Of a stretch of 64,000 bases of DNA, positions 36,422-46,384 are shown piece by piece. The translations under genes were made by a program, and so were the position numbers. The first letter of the stretch is position 1, and each line of letters opens with the position of its first letter. Below the pieces are notes generated by a model, which ran no database searches, was not told where the DNA came from, and saw nothing but the letters and a program-made list of their open reading frames with translations. The stretch comes from Enterobacter sp. RHBSTW-00994 (GTDB lineage Bacteria; Pseudomonadota; Gammaproteobacteria; Enterobacterales; Enterobacteriaceae). The stretch lies in assembly GCF_013782625.1 (NCBI RefSeq), contig NZ_CP056199.1, positions 4,358,588 to 4,422,587 on the forward strand. Reading direction: 5' to 3'.

Positions 36422-38227
36422 TTATTCAAATTCATCCCAGCCATCCAGTTGGCGTCGCTCCTGCTGCATTTCACGCTGGAAAATCTCTTCAAGCTCCCGA
36501 CGAGCTTCCCGCACGCGGGAAATTTGCGCCGTATCAGAATGAACAGGCATGAGTTCTCGCAGCATGCGCATATCCAGACGACGGAAATGCATCTGAGCCC
36601 GCTGAGCCTGGTGCGGATGCATACCCAACGATACCAGCGCCTTACGTCCAAGTTCTAATGCACTGGAGAAGGTTTCACGTGAAAAATGTTTTACTCCCAC
36701 CTGCAACAGCTCATGGGCCTCCACGCGCCCACGCGCCCTGGCCAGGATATGTAAATGGGGAAAATGCTGCTGGCACAACTCCACCAGCCTCATCGTATCC
36801 TCCGGCTCATTGCAGGTAATGACTATCGACTCTGCCGCTTCCGCCCCGGCAGAGCGTAACAGCTCAAGCTGAGTGGCATCACCGTAATACACCTTATAGC
36901 CATATTTGCGCATCAGGTTCACCGCGCTGATATCACGCTCAAGCACCGTAATGCGCATTTTGTTCGCCATCAGCAAACGACCAATGACCTGACCAAAGCG
37001 CCCAAAACCCACAATGATCACCTGGGGCTTATCATCCTGCACCCAGGGCGTTTCATCTTCATCATCTATCGGGTTAAGCCGACGGGCAAGGAACGCATCA
37101 ACCATTTTCATCAGGAGCGGTGTCGTCATCATCGATAACGTCACCGTCACCAGCAGGAGCGCCATCTGATCATCTTTGAACAATTTCTGGGACGATGCTG
37201 TGGAGAAGAGTACAAACGCGAACTCGCCCCCCTGGCTTAACACGCTGGCAAACTGCATTCTTTCCGAGCTACGCAGGCCGTAAATACGTGCCAGGGCATA
37301 CAGCACCAGCGTTTTTACCGCGACCAGCACAGCAACGCTGATGACCACCCACAGCAGATGGGTGTACAACACGCCAAGATTGAGCGCCATGCCAACCGAG
37401 ATAAAGAACAGCCCTAACAGCAGCCCTTTAAAAGGATCAATCGCGATTTCCAGCTCATGTCGGTATTCGCTCTCCGCAAGCAATATCCCGGCGATAAAGG
37501 TCCCGAGCGCCATAGACACGCCCAGCGCATCCATAAACAAAGCAGAGCCTAACACCAACAGCAACGTCGCCGCAGTGAATACCTCACGCACACCTGAAGC
37601 CGCAATAAAGCGAAATACCGGGCGCAGTAAAAAACGCCCGCCAATCAACATGCCGGCAAATGCCAGCACCTTCATACAAATTTTAACCCAGTCAAAATGC
37701 TCATCGCCCGATCCTGCCAGCAACGGGACAAGCGCCAGCGCAGGGATCACCGCCAGATCCTGAAACAGCAACACCGAAAACCCCAATTGGCCAGCCTCAC
37801 TCCGGTTCATGCCTTTATCGCGCATAAGCTGCAGTGCCATGGCCGTAGAAGACATCGCCAACCCTATGCCGCCAATCACTGCTGCCTGCCAGGAAAAATC
37901 CGTCAGCATCAGCAAGCCGCCAAGAATGGCGGCACTGAAGATCACCTGCGCTGCGCCGACACCAAAAATAGAGCGACGAAGCTGCCACAGTTTTGACGGG
38001 TTCAATTCAAGGCCAATGATGAACATCAGGAAAACAACGCCCAGCTCGGAGAAGTGCAGGATTTCATCCACATCACTGATAAATCCAAGTCCCCAGGGAC
38101 CAATAGCAATGCCCGCCAGCAGATACCCCAGAACTGCGCCAATACCCAGTCGCGAGGCCAGTGGCACAGCAACGACCGCCGCAAACAAAAACAGCACACC
38201 GGCCAGCAGCAAATTAGAGCCTTCCAT
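36422..38227 (-). CDS. kefB: Glutathione-gated potassium/proton antiporter KefB
   Basis: Inner-membrane K+ efflux system that acidifies the cytoplasm to protect against electrophiles when glutathione adducts bind. The ATG at 38227 ([15 protein letters not shown]) follows AGGAGGTCGC and gives 601 residues, the E. coli length. The monovalent cation:proton antiporter-2 membrane domain spans about 1-380. The RCK/TrkA-N domain begins [14 protein letters not shown] near 400. It overlaps kefG by 1 nt. Confidence 0.97.
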   Translation of the reverse strand: MEGSNLLLAGVLFLFAAVVAVPLASRLGIGAVLGYLLAGIAIGPWGLGFISDVDEILHFSELGVVFLMFIIGLELNPSKLWQLRRSIFGVGAAQVIFSAAILGGLLMLTDFSWQAAVIGGIGLAMSSTAMALQLMRDKGMNRSEAGQLGFSVLLFQDLAVIPALALVPLLAGSGDEHFDWVKICMKVLAFAGMLIGGRFLLRPVFRFIAASGVREVFTAATLLLVLGSALFMDALGVSMALGTFIAGILLAESEYRHELEIAIDPFKGLLLGLFFISVGMALNLGVLYTHLLWVVISVAVLVAVKTLVLYALARIYGLRSSERMQFASVLSQGGEFAFVLFSTASSQKLFKDDQMALLLVTVTLSMMTTPLLMKMVDAFLARRLNPIDDEDETPWVQDDKPQVIIVGFGRFGQVIGRLLMANKMRITVLERDISAVNLMRKYGYKVYYGDATQLELLRSAGAEAAESIVITCNEPEDTMRLVELCQQHFPHLHILARARGRVEAHELLQVGVKHFSRETFSSALELGRKALVSLGMHPHQAQRAQMHFRRLDMRMLRELMPVHSDTAQISRVREARRELEEIFQREMQQERRQLDGWDEFE

Positions 38228-38781
38228 CAGCGACCTCCTGCCGGAATCGGCGACGCCAGCCATTCGCCATATGCTTTAGCGTGGCTCGCCAGCTCGTTGG
38301 GTTCCTGACGACGCGCCCAGTAGACAATAATCGGGCTCATCCAGTGCATACGGCACATGGCGGCCGTCAGTTCAAACGGTCGCAGAATATCGCTCATCGG
38401 GTAACGGTTAAGGCTGTCGTGACGGTAGGCGCTCTCTGGCTCACCGGTCGTAATTACACTACGCCAGTACTTTCCCGCCAGTTGGTTTCCCCCTACTCCA
38501 CTGGAGAACCCCCGGCTCAGTACCCGGTCAAGCCACTCTTTCAGCAACGCGGGACAACTGTAGGTATAAAGCGGATGCTGGAACACAATCACATCATGCT
38601 GGCGCAGCAATTCCTGCTCGAAAGGGATATCGATAAAAAAATCGGGATAGTGCGCGTAGAGGTCGTGCACCGTTACATTGTTGAGCTGTAAAGCCGGCTT
38701 AAGCAGAACCCGGTTTGCCACCGAGTCCTGAGATTCCGGATGGGCATACAGCAGCAGCACTTTTGCTGTCTGAGACATCAC
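38227..38781 (-). CDS. kefG: KefB ancillary quinone oxidoreductase KefG
   Basis: Flavodoxin-fold NAD(P)H dehydrogenase family protein required for full KefB activity. It has 184 residues. The N-terminal FMN-binding strand-loop [16 protein letters not shown] and [20 protein letters not shown] are the family blocks. First gene of kefG-kefB-yheV and divergent from yheS. Confidence 0.96.
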   Translation of the reverse strand: MMSQTAKVLLLYAHPESQDSVANRVLLKPALQLNNVTVHDLYAHYPDFFIDIPFEQELLRQHDVIVFQHPLYTYSCPALLKEWLDRVLSRGFSSGVGGNQLAGKYWRSVITTGEPESAYRHDSLNRYPMSDILRPFELTAAMCRMHWMSPIIVYWARRQEPNELASHAKAYGEWLASPIPAGGR

Positions 38782-38916
38782 TCCCCTCCCGGTTCTGTTT
38801 CTGTTTTTGTGTAAAGTCGTCGTTTTGGGCTACCATGGCGGCCCGGTGCGGAAAATGGCGCACACCTTACATTATCATAATGACAAATTAACATAGTCGG
38901 AACATACGGCGCTTCT

Positions 38917-40821
38917 ATGATTGTTTTCTCCTCGTTACAAATTCGTCGTGGTGTGCGCGTCCTGCTGGATAACGCAACAGCCACCATCAATCCTGGCCAA
39001 AAAGTCGGTCTGGTCGGCAAAAATGGCTGCGGCAAATCCACCCTGCTGTCACTCCTGAAAAACGAGATTAGCGCTGATGGCGGTAACTTCACGTTTCCGG
39101 GCAACTGGCAACTGGCGTGGGTCAACCAGGAGACACCTGCCCTGAGTGAACCTGCTCTCGACTATGTGATTGACGGTGACCGTGAGTACCGCAAACTTGA
39201 GAGCGAACTGCGTGCGGCAAATGAGCGAGACGACGGCCATGCGATCGCCACCGTTCACGGCAAGCTGGACGCCATTGATGCCTGGACCATCCGTTCCCGT
39301 GCTTCCAGCCTGCTGCACGGTCTGGGTTTCAGCAACGAACAACTCGAACGCCCGGTCAGCGATTTCTCCGGCGGCTGGCGTATGCGCCTCAACCTGGCTC
39401 AGGCGCTGATCTGCCGCTCAGACTTATTGTTGCTCGATGAACCGACTAACCACCTCGATCTCGATGCGGTTATCTGGCTGGAAAAATGGCTGAAAAGCTA
39501 TCAGGGAACCCTGATTTTGATCTCCCACGACCGTGATTTCCTTGACCCGGTGGTGGACAAAATCATTCATATCGAGCAACAGACGATGTTCGAATACACC
39601 GGCAACTACAGCTCTTTCGAGCGCCAGCGTGCAACACGCCTCGCCCAACAGCAATCCATGTACGAAAGCCAACAACAGCGAGTGGCCCATCTGCAAAGCT
39701 TTGTCGACCGCTTTAAAGCAAAAGCCTCTAAAGCCAAGCAGGCGCAAAGCCGTATCAAAATGCTCGAACGTATGGAGATGATTGCCCCGGCGCACGTGGA
39801 TAACCCCTTCCATTTCAGCTTCCGTGAACCGGAAAGCCTGCCTAACCCGCTGCTAAAAATGGAAAAGGTCAGCGCCGGTTATGGCGATCGCATTATCCTG
39901 GACTCCATCAAGCTCAACCTCGTCCCTGGCTCCCGCATTGGTCTGCTGGGACGTAACGGCGCAGGTAAGTCGACGCTCATTAAGCTGCTGGCGGGCGAGC
40001 TTAACCCGGTCAGCGGTGATATTGGTCTGGCAAAGGGTATTAAACTGGGTTACTTCGCCCAGCATCAGCTGGAATTTTTACGCGCGGATGAATCTCCTGT
40101 TCAGCACCTCGCACGCCTCGCGCCACAGGAGATGGAGCAGAAGCTCCGCGACTACCTCGGCGGATTCGGCTTCCAGGGCGACAAGGTCACGGAAAATACC
40201 GAACGTTTCTCAGGCGGAGAAAAAGCCCGTCTGGTGCTGGCACTGATTGTCTGGCAGCGTCCGAACCTGCTGCTACTTGATGAACCAACCAACCACCTCG
40301 ATCTCGATATGCGTCAGGCACTCACCGAGGCGTTGATTGAATTCGAAGGTGCACTGGTCGTGGTGTCGCATGATCGCCACCTGATCCGTTCCACCACTGA
40401 CGATCTCTATCTGGTGCATGACGGAAAAGTTGAACCGTTCGACGGCGATCTGGAAGATTACCAGCAGTGGCTGACAGACGTGCAGAAGCAGGAGAACCAG
40501 CCTGAGGATGCCTCGAAAGACAATGCTAACAGCGCACAGTCGCGGAAAGACCAGAAGCGTCGTGAAGCGGAACGACGTACCCAGACGCAACCCCTGCGCA
40601 AAGAAATTGCCCGTCTGGAAAAAGAGATGGAGAAGCTCAACGCCACACTTGCCGCCGTTGAAGAAAAACTAGGTGATAGCGGGTTGTACGACCAAAGCCG
40701 AAAAGCAGAGCTGACAGATTGTCTGCAAACGCAGGCGAAAACCAAATCCAGCCTCGAAGAGTGTGAGATGGCCTGGCTCGATGCCCAGGAACAACTCGAA
40801 GCGATGCTACAGGCCGACTAA
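38917..40821 (+). CDS. yheS: ABC-F family ATPase YheS
   Basis: Soluble protein with two ABC ATPase domains and no membrane part; ABC-F proteins act on the ribosome E site. The 634 residues show Walker A GLVGKNGCGKST (31-42), signature FSGGWRMRL and Walker B LLLLDEPTNHLD in the first half. The second half repeats them: GLLGRNGAGKST, FSGGEKARL, LLLLDEPTNHLD. A linker and a charged C-terminal coiled coil (about 530-634) are present. The mdcR start follows the stop by 15 nt. Confidence 0.96.
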   Translation: MIVFSSLQIRRGVRVLLDNATATINPGQKVGLVGKNGCGKSTLLSLLKNEISADGGNFTFPGNWQLAWVNQETPALSEPALDYVIDGDREYRKLESELRAANERDDGHAIATVHGKLDAIDAWTIRSRASSLLHGLGFSNEQLERPVSDFSGGWRMRLNLAQALICRSDLLLLDEPTNHLDLDAVIWLEKWLKSYQGTLILISHDRDFLDPVVDKIIHIEQQTMFEYTGNYSSFERQRATRLAQQQSMYESQQQRVAHLQSFVDRFKAKASKAKQAQSRIKMLERMEMIAPAHVDNPFHFSFREPESLPNPLLKMEKVSAGYGDRIILDSIKLNLVPGSRIGLLGRNGAGKSTLIKLLAGELNPVSGDIGLAKGIKLGYFAQHQLEFLRADESPVQHLARLAPQEMEQKLRDYLGGFGFQGDKVTENTERFSGGEKARLVLALIVWQRPNLLLLDEPTNHLDLDMRQALTEALIEFEGALVVVSHDRHLIRSTTDDLYLVHDGKVEPFDGDLEDYQQWLTDVQKQENQPEDASKDNANSAQSRKDQKRREAERRTQTQPLRKEIARLEKEMEKLNATLAAVEEKLGDSGLYDQSRKAELTDCLQTQAKTKSSLEECEMAWLDAQEQLEAMLQAD

Positions 40822-40836
40822 CACGCAGGGAGGGTT

Positions 40837-41769
40837 ATGAGTTTCGATATCACGAGCGACATTACATTCCGCAAGCTCAGTATTTTCATGACTTTTATGG
40901 AAAAAGGTAACATCGCGCGTACCGCCGAAACTCTGGGCCTGAGCGGCGTCAGCGTGCATCGTGCACTGCATACTCTGGAAGAGAATGTCCGCTGCCCGCT
41001 CTTCACCCACAAAGGCCGCAACCTGATTGCGCTCCCCTCCGCCTGGACACTGCTGGAATATTGCCAGGAAGTGATGCAGGTGATGGAGCGCGGGTTAGAA
41101 GAAGCGCGAAAAATTGCCGGTATCGGCCAGGGACGCTTACGTGTCGGCACGCTGTATTCGTTAACGCTGGAAACCGTGCCCCGCCTGATTATGGGTATGA
41201 AATTGCGCCGCCCGGATCTTGAGATGGATCTCACGATGGGCTCTAACGAAACCTTGTTGCACATGCTGGATGAAGGCTCGCTGGATGCGATTTTAATCTC
41301 CATCTCTGAAAGTGATATTGACCGCAACAGCCTCGAAGTTCTGCCGCTGTTTCATGATGATATCTTCCTGGCGGCCCCAGCTTCGGCCACGTTACACACC
41401 AGCGGGCTGGCCGACCTGCGCGATTATAAAGATCAGAAATTTGTCGCCCTGGCGGAAGGGTTTGCCACTTATGCCGGTTTTCAGGAAGCCTTTCACATTG
41501 CCGGATTTGAGCCTGAGATCGTCACCCGCGTGAATGACATCTTCTCGATGCTGAGTCTGGTACAGGCGGGCGTGGGCTTTACGCTGATGCCCGGCAGAAT
41601 GAAGAAGGTGTATGAGAACTCAGTGCAACTTTTGAAGCTGGCACAGCCGTACCAGATGCAACAGCTTATCGCCATTGTCTTTGCCCGCAACCGCGAGCAA
41701 GATCCAAGCCTGCGGGCATTAGCCGCCGAAGGGCGGATGTACGCCCGTAGCTTGCAGGACGGCGTCTGA
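40837..41769 (+). CDS. mdcR: LysR-family regulator of malonate decarboxylase, MdcR
   Basis: LysR-type regulator of 310 residues: winged helix-turn-helix (about 8-67, FMEKGNIARTAETLGLSGVS) and a substrate-binding domain with LRVGTLYSLTLETVP and VNDIFSMLSLVQAGVGF. In Klebsiella MdcR activates the mdc genes and represses itself. GGAGGG precedes the ATG. It stands at the far end of the cluster, converging on mdcH, and only 15 nt after yheS, so some expression may be readthrough from yheS. Confidence 0.9.
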   Translation: MSFDITSDITFRKLSIFMTFMEKGNIARTAETLGLSGVSVHRALHTLEENVRCPLFTHKGRNLIALPSAWTLLEYCQEVMQVMERGLEEARKIAGIGQGRLRVGTLYSLTLETVPRLIMGMKLRRPDLEMDLTMGSNETLLHMLDEGSLDAILISISESDIDRNSLEVLPLFHDDIFLAAPASATLHTSGLADLRDYKDQKFVALAEGFATYAGFQEAFHIAGFEPEIVTRVNDIFSMLSLVQAGVGFTLMPGRMKKVYENSVQLLKLAQPYQMQQLIAIVFARNREQDPSLRALAAEGRMYARSLQDGV

Positions 41770-41776
41770 TGTCTTG

Positions 41777-41837
41777 TCCTGTGGCGATGCGATGCATCAC
41801 ACCAGGAACGCAGGCCAGATCAGCGTAGCGCCACCGG
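41777..41837. repeat. REP/BIME-like element between mdcR and mdcH
   Basis: Two imperfect GC-rich inverted repeats fill the 76-nt gap between convergent genes. GGCCAGATCAGCGTAGCGCCACCGG (two parts, 41813-41837) reads on the minus strand as a REP-like CCGGTGGCGCTACGCTGA head. TCCTGTGGCG...CACCAGGA (41777-41809) is a second, opposed copy. Such elements end transcripts and stabilise 3' ends. Confidence 0.55.
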
Positions 41838-41845
41838 ACAAAAGA

Positions 41846-42742
41846 TCACGCCCGAAGCCGCTTCGCCAGATGCACCGCCACATCAACGCCACTGCGTTCC
41901 AGCGAAATGGACTCGCCTTCCCACGCAGCCTGTCTCGTCAGGCAGGTCAGCACACCGCCGGGTGGCATTTCAATCGCCAGCCGCGCGTCGCGTTCATTTG
42001 CCGAGATCACCGCGTCCTGCCAGCGCACTGTCCGCGCCATGTTCATCGCTAAATCATCGGCAATCTTTTCCGGCTGCCAGAGTACGCGCCCGGTACTACC
42101 ACTCAGGTACGCACAGCGCGGACGGGAGAGCGTAACCTGGCGGAAAGCATCTTCCAGTTTTCGCGCCGGTTCAGCCAACAGCTCGCAATGCGAAGGTACA
42201 CTAACCGCCAGCCGGTGCGCTTTCGAAGCCCCTTTTTCCAGCGCGCGTTTCGCAACCTGCGCCATCCCCTCATTACTTCCGGCAATCACAATCTGCGTTT
42301 CAGCATTCAGGTTCGCGATATAGGTCCCGCTATCCGCGATCAGGGTTTCGACCTGAGACAGCGTGAGCCCCATGATGGCTGTCAGCCCATAGCCATGCGG
42401 ATACGCTTGTTCCATCAAATCACCGCGCAGCGCTACCAACTGCAGCGCATCAGCAAAATCAAGCACCCCGGCAACCACCGCAGCGGGATAAGCGCCTATC
42501 GACAGGCCACTGACGATATCCGCCGAGATCCCTCGACGCTCAAGTTCACGCGCCCAGGCGACACCGGCAATAAGTAAAGAGAGCTGTACCGCACGGGTAT
42601 GGCGTAGCGAATCGGGGGTGTCCAGCGCATCGGCTTCGGTTCCCAATATCTCACGCGCCTGATCCAGTTCCGTACCCGGCAAATGTTGCAGCATATCGGG
42701 ATGTTGTGTCCCCTGCCCCGGAAAGGTAAACAGTATTTTCAT
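41846..42742 (-). CDS. mdcH: Malonyl-CoA:ACP transacylase MdcH
   Basis: Loads malonate onto the dedicated acyl carrier MdcC from malonyl-CoA to prime malonate decarboxylase. The ATG at 42742 (MKILFTFPGQGTQ) gives 298 residues; the open frame upstream lies within mdcG. FabD-like fold with GQGTQHPDM, catalytic S81 in GLSIGAYPA and H185 in VPSHCELL. It overlaps mdcG by 1 nt and is the last gene of mdcABCDEFGH. Confidence 0.94.
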   Translation of the reverse strand: MKILFTFPGQGTQHPDMLQHLPGTELDQAREILGTEADALDTPDSLRHTRAVQLSLLIAGVAWARELERRGISADIVSGLSIGAYPAAVVAGVLDFADALQLVALRGDLMEQAYPHGYGLTAIMGLTLSQVETLIADSGTYIANLNAETQIVIAGSNEGMAQVAKRALEKGASKAHRLAVSVPSHCELLAEPARKLEDAFRQVTLSRPRCAYLSGSTGRVLWQPEKIADDLAMNMARTVRWQDAVISANERDARLAIEMPPGGVLTCLTRQAAWEGESISLERSGVDVAVHLAKRLRA

Positions 42743-43359
42743 CACGCCTCCCTGTGCCACGGGTCGACCACCAGGCGCGGCCCATGGCCTGTTTTTAACA
42801 AGATTTTTCCGTCCCGTAGCCACTCAGATAACGCAAAACCGCCTTCTGGGGTATCCACCTGCGTATCCGCACGACAAAGTGCACGGCTCAGTTGGTTCTG
42901 CCAGAGGGAAAATGCGTCTTGCGATAGTGCGAGTGGCGCGCGGATCAGCAGGTCGAGGTCACTGTCAGCGTGGATAACCGGAATACCGGTCGCCAGGGCA
43001 TAGCCTGTGCTGCCGGTAATTCCCCACACCCACGGCCAGGAGTGCTGAGAAAGCTGTAACGCCACCTGAACTGGCGGCTGAGTGATGAAGGGTGAGCGCA
43101 ACAAATCGGCTGTCACACTCAGGGCTTCCGGTGAAACCACACGAAGTACGTTTTCCGGTTTCACCCACCCAGCCGCACGCTGATCGCGGCGCAAACCACG
43201 CACGCCAACGGGAATACGGCCATCGTTATCAACATCACGCCTCACGACCACCGGCAGACCAGAATGCCAGACCGTATCCACCCAGGATTCAGTAATACCT
43301 TCCAGCGCGTCACGCGCGGTAAGCCAGATGAGGTCGTGTGGGCGTAATGTTGTGGTCAT
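42742..43359 (-). CDS. mdcG: Phosphoribosyl-dephospho-CoA transferase MdcG
   Basis: Holo-ACP synthase of malonate decarboxylase: it attaches the 2'-(5''-phosphoribosyl)-3'-dephospho-CoA group to Ser 25 of MdcC. The ATG at 43359 (MTTTLRPHDLIWL) gives 205 residues and lies 2 nt after the mdcF stop. Conserved blocks are VVRRDVDNDGRIPVGVRG and DSDLDLLIRAP, the latter resembling a nucleotidyltransferase DxD metal site. Confidence 0.93.
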   Translation of the reverse strand: MTTTLRPHDLIWLTARDALEGITESWVDTVWHSGLPVVVRRDVDNDGRIPVGVRGLRRDQRAAGWVKPENVLRVVSPEALSVTADLLRSPFITQPPVQVALQLSQHSWPWVWGITGSTGYALATGIPVIHADSDLDLLIRAPLALSQDAFSLWQNQLSRALCRADTQVDTPEGGFALSEWLRDGKILLKTGHGPRLVVDPWHREA

Positions 43360-43361
43360 GA

Positions 43362-44321
43362 TTACATTCCTGAAGTCAGCGAGATAAACAGCGGCAGTGA
43401 CAGGATACACAGGACGGAGCTTAACAGCAGCACAGCTTCTGCATCCGGCGACTGCACGCCAAAGCGGTTGCCGAACACCACACCAAAGAAGCCAGCAGAC
43501 AGCGCAATCATCAGAATGGCGGTAATCGCCACAGAACCGTGCAGACCGAAGATCAGCACAATGCCCCAGGCAATCGCAGGCTGGATCAGCAGTTTGGCGA
43601 CAGTCGAGGTGATCACCATGGTGTTGATCTGCAGTTTACGGGCAGAAAGAATAACACCGGTCAGGAACAGCGCGGCAGCAGTTGCAGACAAGCCCAGCGG
43701 TTTAATCGCAGCCAGAACCAGCTCCGGCATTTTGATGCCAATGGCAGATAAAATCACCCCCAGCAGCGGGCCCATCACAATCGGTTTTTTGATCGAGCGC
43801 CACATCAGTACCGGCAACATCGCCAGCGTAGAACCAGAGTTATTGCCATCAGCTCGGGCTTTTTCGCGTTCCAGGATCAGCAGACAGAACGGGGTCATCA
43901 GTACAGAACCGCAAGCAATTGACACGGCAACAGACAGCGATGTTGAAGACCCTTCTCCCAGCACACTTCCCAGGATCGGCAGGCCGAGCGCGGCGTAGTT
44001 TGGCAGAGCGACTGTCAGCGTCAGTACAGCGGCATCCTGTGGAGATTTTTTAAAGACGCTGGTTGCCAGGAAATAGAGGATGGCGTAGGTGATCCACATC
44101 GCCAGAGTCAGCACCAGAATCAGCGGCGACTGCGCCACAATCCCCGTCCAGGGTGTTTGCACAGTGGCACTGAACAGGGCAGCGGGCAGGGCAAAATCCA
44201 TGACGAAGATATTAAGCAGGGAAACATTTTTGTTATCGACCATCTTTGCCTTACCGGCCCAGAATCCCAGTAGCATGATGATGAAAATTGGCGCAAGAGC
44301 ATGAACAATTACGTAAGTCAT
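43362..44321 (-). CDS. mdcF: Malonate transporter MdcF (AEC family)
   Basis: A 319-residue inner-membrane carrier of the auxin-efflux-carrier family with about ten membrane segments (MTYVIVHALAPIFIIMLLGF start). In Klebsiella-type clusters a protein of this family at this position is the probable malonate importer; the substrate is inferred from context. AGGTG precedes the ATG. A 128-nt gap with a GC hairpin separates it from mdcE, the largest gap in the operon. Confidence 0.9.
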   Translation of the reverse strand: MTYVIVHALAPIFIIMLLGFWAGKAKMVDNKNVSLLNIFVMDFALPAALFSATVQTPWTGIVAQSPLILVLTLAMWITYAILYFLATSVFKKSPQDAAVLTLTVALPNYAALGLPILGSVLGEGSSTSLSVAVSIACGSVLMTPFCLLILEREKARADGNNSGSTLAMLPVLMWRSIKKPIVMGPLLGVILSAIGIKMPELVLAAIKPLGLSATAAALFLTGVILSARKLQINTMVITSTVAKLLIQPAIAWGIVLIFGLHGSVAITAILMIALSAGFFGVVFGNRFGVQSPDAEAVLLLSSVLCILSLPLFISLTSGM

Positions 44322-44397
44322 ATATCACCTGTAATAAATAAAAAATGTTTAGCACTGGTGCGATGATTATTATTTTTCAGGATGCAGCATCCCGCGC

Positions 44398-44416
44398 GGG
44401 CGCTACGGGCGCGCCC
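44398..44416. other. GC-rich stem in the mdcE-mdcF gap
   Basis: GGGCGC (44398-44403) can pair with GCGCCC (44411-44416) over a 7-nt loop, overlapping the palindrome GGGCGCGCCC (44407-44416). No T run follows in either direction. It may tune or protect mRNA between the enzyme genes and the transporter gene. Confidence 0.5.
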
Positions 44417-44449
44417 ACGGGGTAATGCATCTGGCAGGTCTATTGTTAC

Positions 44450-45253
44450 TTACCAGCTTGCTCGCATACGTTCGCGTACAAGAGCAGAGCTGCGGCGGTT
44501 GTCAGCACCCAGACGATTTTTTAACGTGGTGTCCTGACGTGCGTCGTTGATGGCCTGTTGCAGCGTGGTTTTCACCTGCGCCAGATCATGTGTTGTGGGG
44601 GCATCCGGATTGCTGATATCCAGCAGGTTCTCAAGCAGCCCCAGCGTAGCGTAGTTACTGATGTCATAGGCCATTGGTGGGATGGTGGCAGCCAGTTTTT
44701 CCAGTGCCTCCACGGTACGCAGCGTAATGCGTGCCGCAGACTCTTTCCCCATCGCGTGGATCAGCACGCCTTTATCGTTGAATGCGATCAGGCGGTTGGC
44801 CTGGTAGCCATGCGCCAAAAACGCACCAGACATCGCTTTTCCCACAATCAGACCAATCACCGGATGCCCGGCCAGGCGCGCATTGGCATACGCTGCCGCC
44901 GCACCGGCCAGCGCCTGGTGAATACCAAACGCCTCTTCGCGACGACCATAGGCCTGGCTCGGAACGTCAATCACGGCCACAATCGGGCGCTTCACGGTTT
45001 TATCTGCATCAGCGGCAACGGTTTCACTCACCACTTTGGCCAGCGTCCACCCTTCCAGCAGACCCACTTCGCCCTTCGCTGCACGCGGGAAGTGATTATT
45101 CGCATCCGGGACAACCGCCACGAAACGCACCGCTTCACCGTTGAGTTCACCGTCAGTTGCCTGTACGGACGGGCATAATCCTTCCAGACGTTTCGCATTC
45201 GGAGCGAGGGTTTGCAGCCATAATTCGCCGCGGCTTATTGAGCTAGTCATCAT
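44450..45253 (-). CDS. mdcE: Malonate decarboxylase gamma subunit MdcE
   Basis: The gamma (co-decarboxylase) subunit that pairs with MdcD to decarboxylate malonyl-S-ACP to acetyl-S-ACP. It has 267 residues, carboxyltransferase-like crotonase fold, with VIDVPSQAYGRREEAFG and LIVGKAMSGAFLAHGY. Two consecutive ATG codons begin it; the first overlaps the mdcD stop by 4 nt. Confidence 0.95.
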   Translation of the reverse strand: MMTSSISRGELWLQTLAPNAKRLEGLCPSVQATDGELNGEAVRFVAVVPDANNHFPRAAKGEVGLLEGWTLAKVVSETVAADADKTVKRPIVAVIDVPSQAYGRREEAFGIHQALAGAAAAYANARLAGHPVIGLIVGKAMSGAFLAHGYQANRLIAFNDKGVLIHAMGKESAARITLRTVEALEKLAATIPPMAYDISNYATLGLLENLLDISNPDAPTTHDLAQVKTTLQQAINDARQDTTLKNRLGADNRRSSALVRERMRASW

Positions 45254-46083
45254 TTCACCTCCCGGGCAAAAAGCGCCTTGATTTGTTCGGCATCGGCCTG
45301 TTTGCGGGTGTCGAATGCCGTCAGGCGGTTCAGATAATCGTCATAGTTATCGGTACGATGCTTTGCCGGAACGCCTTTGGCGATGGCGTCATTCATCGCC
45401 TGTTTCACCGCATTCACACCATCCCCCACCAGCGCATCCACCAGACCACTCTGGTAGCGCACTTCGCCACCGGTCATGCTCCAGATAAACGGACGGTCGC
45501 GGGAGTCGTACTCTTCAATGCCCGCTTCCTGCTCAATAACCTGCGGGCCGTTGAGGCCAAGACGCGCTTCACGGGTCACAATCAGGTAGCTGCACAGTGC
45601 GGCGGCAATGGACATCCCGCCGAAACAGCCGACGGTCCCGGCCACAATACCCACCACCGGGGTATAGCGGCGCAGGTCAACTATCGCCGCATGGATATCG
45701 GCAATCGCCGCCAGACCAAGATTCGCTTCCTGCAAACGCACACCGCCGGTTTCAAGGCACAGAACCGCCTGTGTCGGAATGCCGTTGCGGTTATCTTCTG
45801 CCGCCAGCTCCAGTGCCGCCGCCATCTTGGCGCCGGACACTTCACCCATGCTGCCCCCCTGGAATGCCCCTTCAATGGCGACAACCACCGCAGGCTGTCC
45901 ATTGATTGTCCCTTTGGCAACCACCATGCCGTCGTCGGCCTGTGGCACAATGCCCTGTGGCCCCAGCCAGGGTGAAATAATGCCTTCAAACGGATCGAGC
46001 AGTTCGCGGTAGCTGCCGTCATCCAGCAGGGCATGGGCACGCTGACGTGCTTTTAGTTCGATAAAACTACGGTCATCACGCAT
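45250..46083 (-). CDS. mdcD: Malonate decarboxylase beta subunit MdcD
   Basis: The beta (malonyl-S-ACP decarboxylase) subunit of the cytoplasmic, biotin-independent complex. It has 277 residues, with AccD-like oxyanion blocks EGAFQGGSMGEVSGAKM and GTVGCFGGMSIAAALC. It overlaps mdcC by 8 nt and mdcE by 4 nt, giving coupled translation of the complex. Confidence 0.96.
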   Translation of the reverse strand: MRDDRSFIELKARQRAHALLDDGSYRELLDPFEGIISPWLGPQGIVPQADDGMVVAKGTINGQPAVVVAIEGAFQGGSMGEVSGAKMAAALELAAEDNRNGIPTQAVLCLETGGVRLQEANLGLAAIADIHAAIVDLRRYTPVVGIVAGTVGCFGGMSIAAALCSYLIVTREARLGLNGPQVIEQEAGIEEYDSRDRPFIWSMTGGEVRYQSGLVDALVGDGVNAVKQAMNDAIAKGVPAKHRTDNYDDYLNRLTAFDTRKQADAEQIKALFAREVK

Positions 46084-46375
46084 GATTCACCTCTTCAAAA
46101 ACCTGTTCGATACGAATGCGCGCGACACCCGGTGTTGCGCCAAAATCGTGGATCGTCAGTTTGCCTGCAGGCAGGCTGCTGACGGTTTGCAGACGATTGA
46201 ACAGTGCATCCCAGCGACGACGGCTGTTGTCGACAGAAGTGGTGATATCAATAGTTAAGGTCTGCCCCTGGTCGGCGCTGAATAGCACCTCCATATCCCC
46301 TGAGCCGACAACCCCTGCCAGCGCTCTGCCGCTTAACACGCGGCTGGCTGGCACGGTCAATGTAATTTTTTCCAT
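46076..46375 (-). CDS. mdcC: Malonate decarboxylase acyl carrier protein MdcC (delta)
   Basis: A 99-residue carrier that holds the acetyl/malonyl group on 2'-(5''-phosphoribosyl)-3'-dephospho-CoA. The attachment serine is S25 in GVVGSGDMEVL, the same position as known for Klebsiella. It is unrelated in sequence to fatty-acid ACP. It lies 9 nt after mdcB. Confidence 0.96.
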   Translation of the reverse strand: MEKITLTVPASRVLSGRALAGVVGSGDMEVLFSADQGQTLTIDITTSVDNSRRRWDALFNRLQTVSSLPAGKLTIHDFGATPGVARIRIEQVFEEVNHA

Positions 46376-46384
46376 AACATCCTC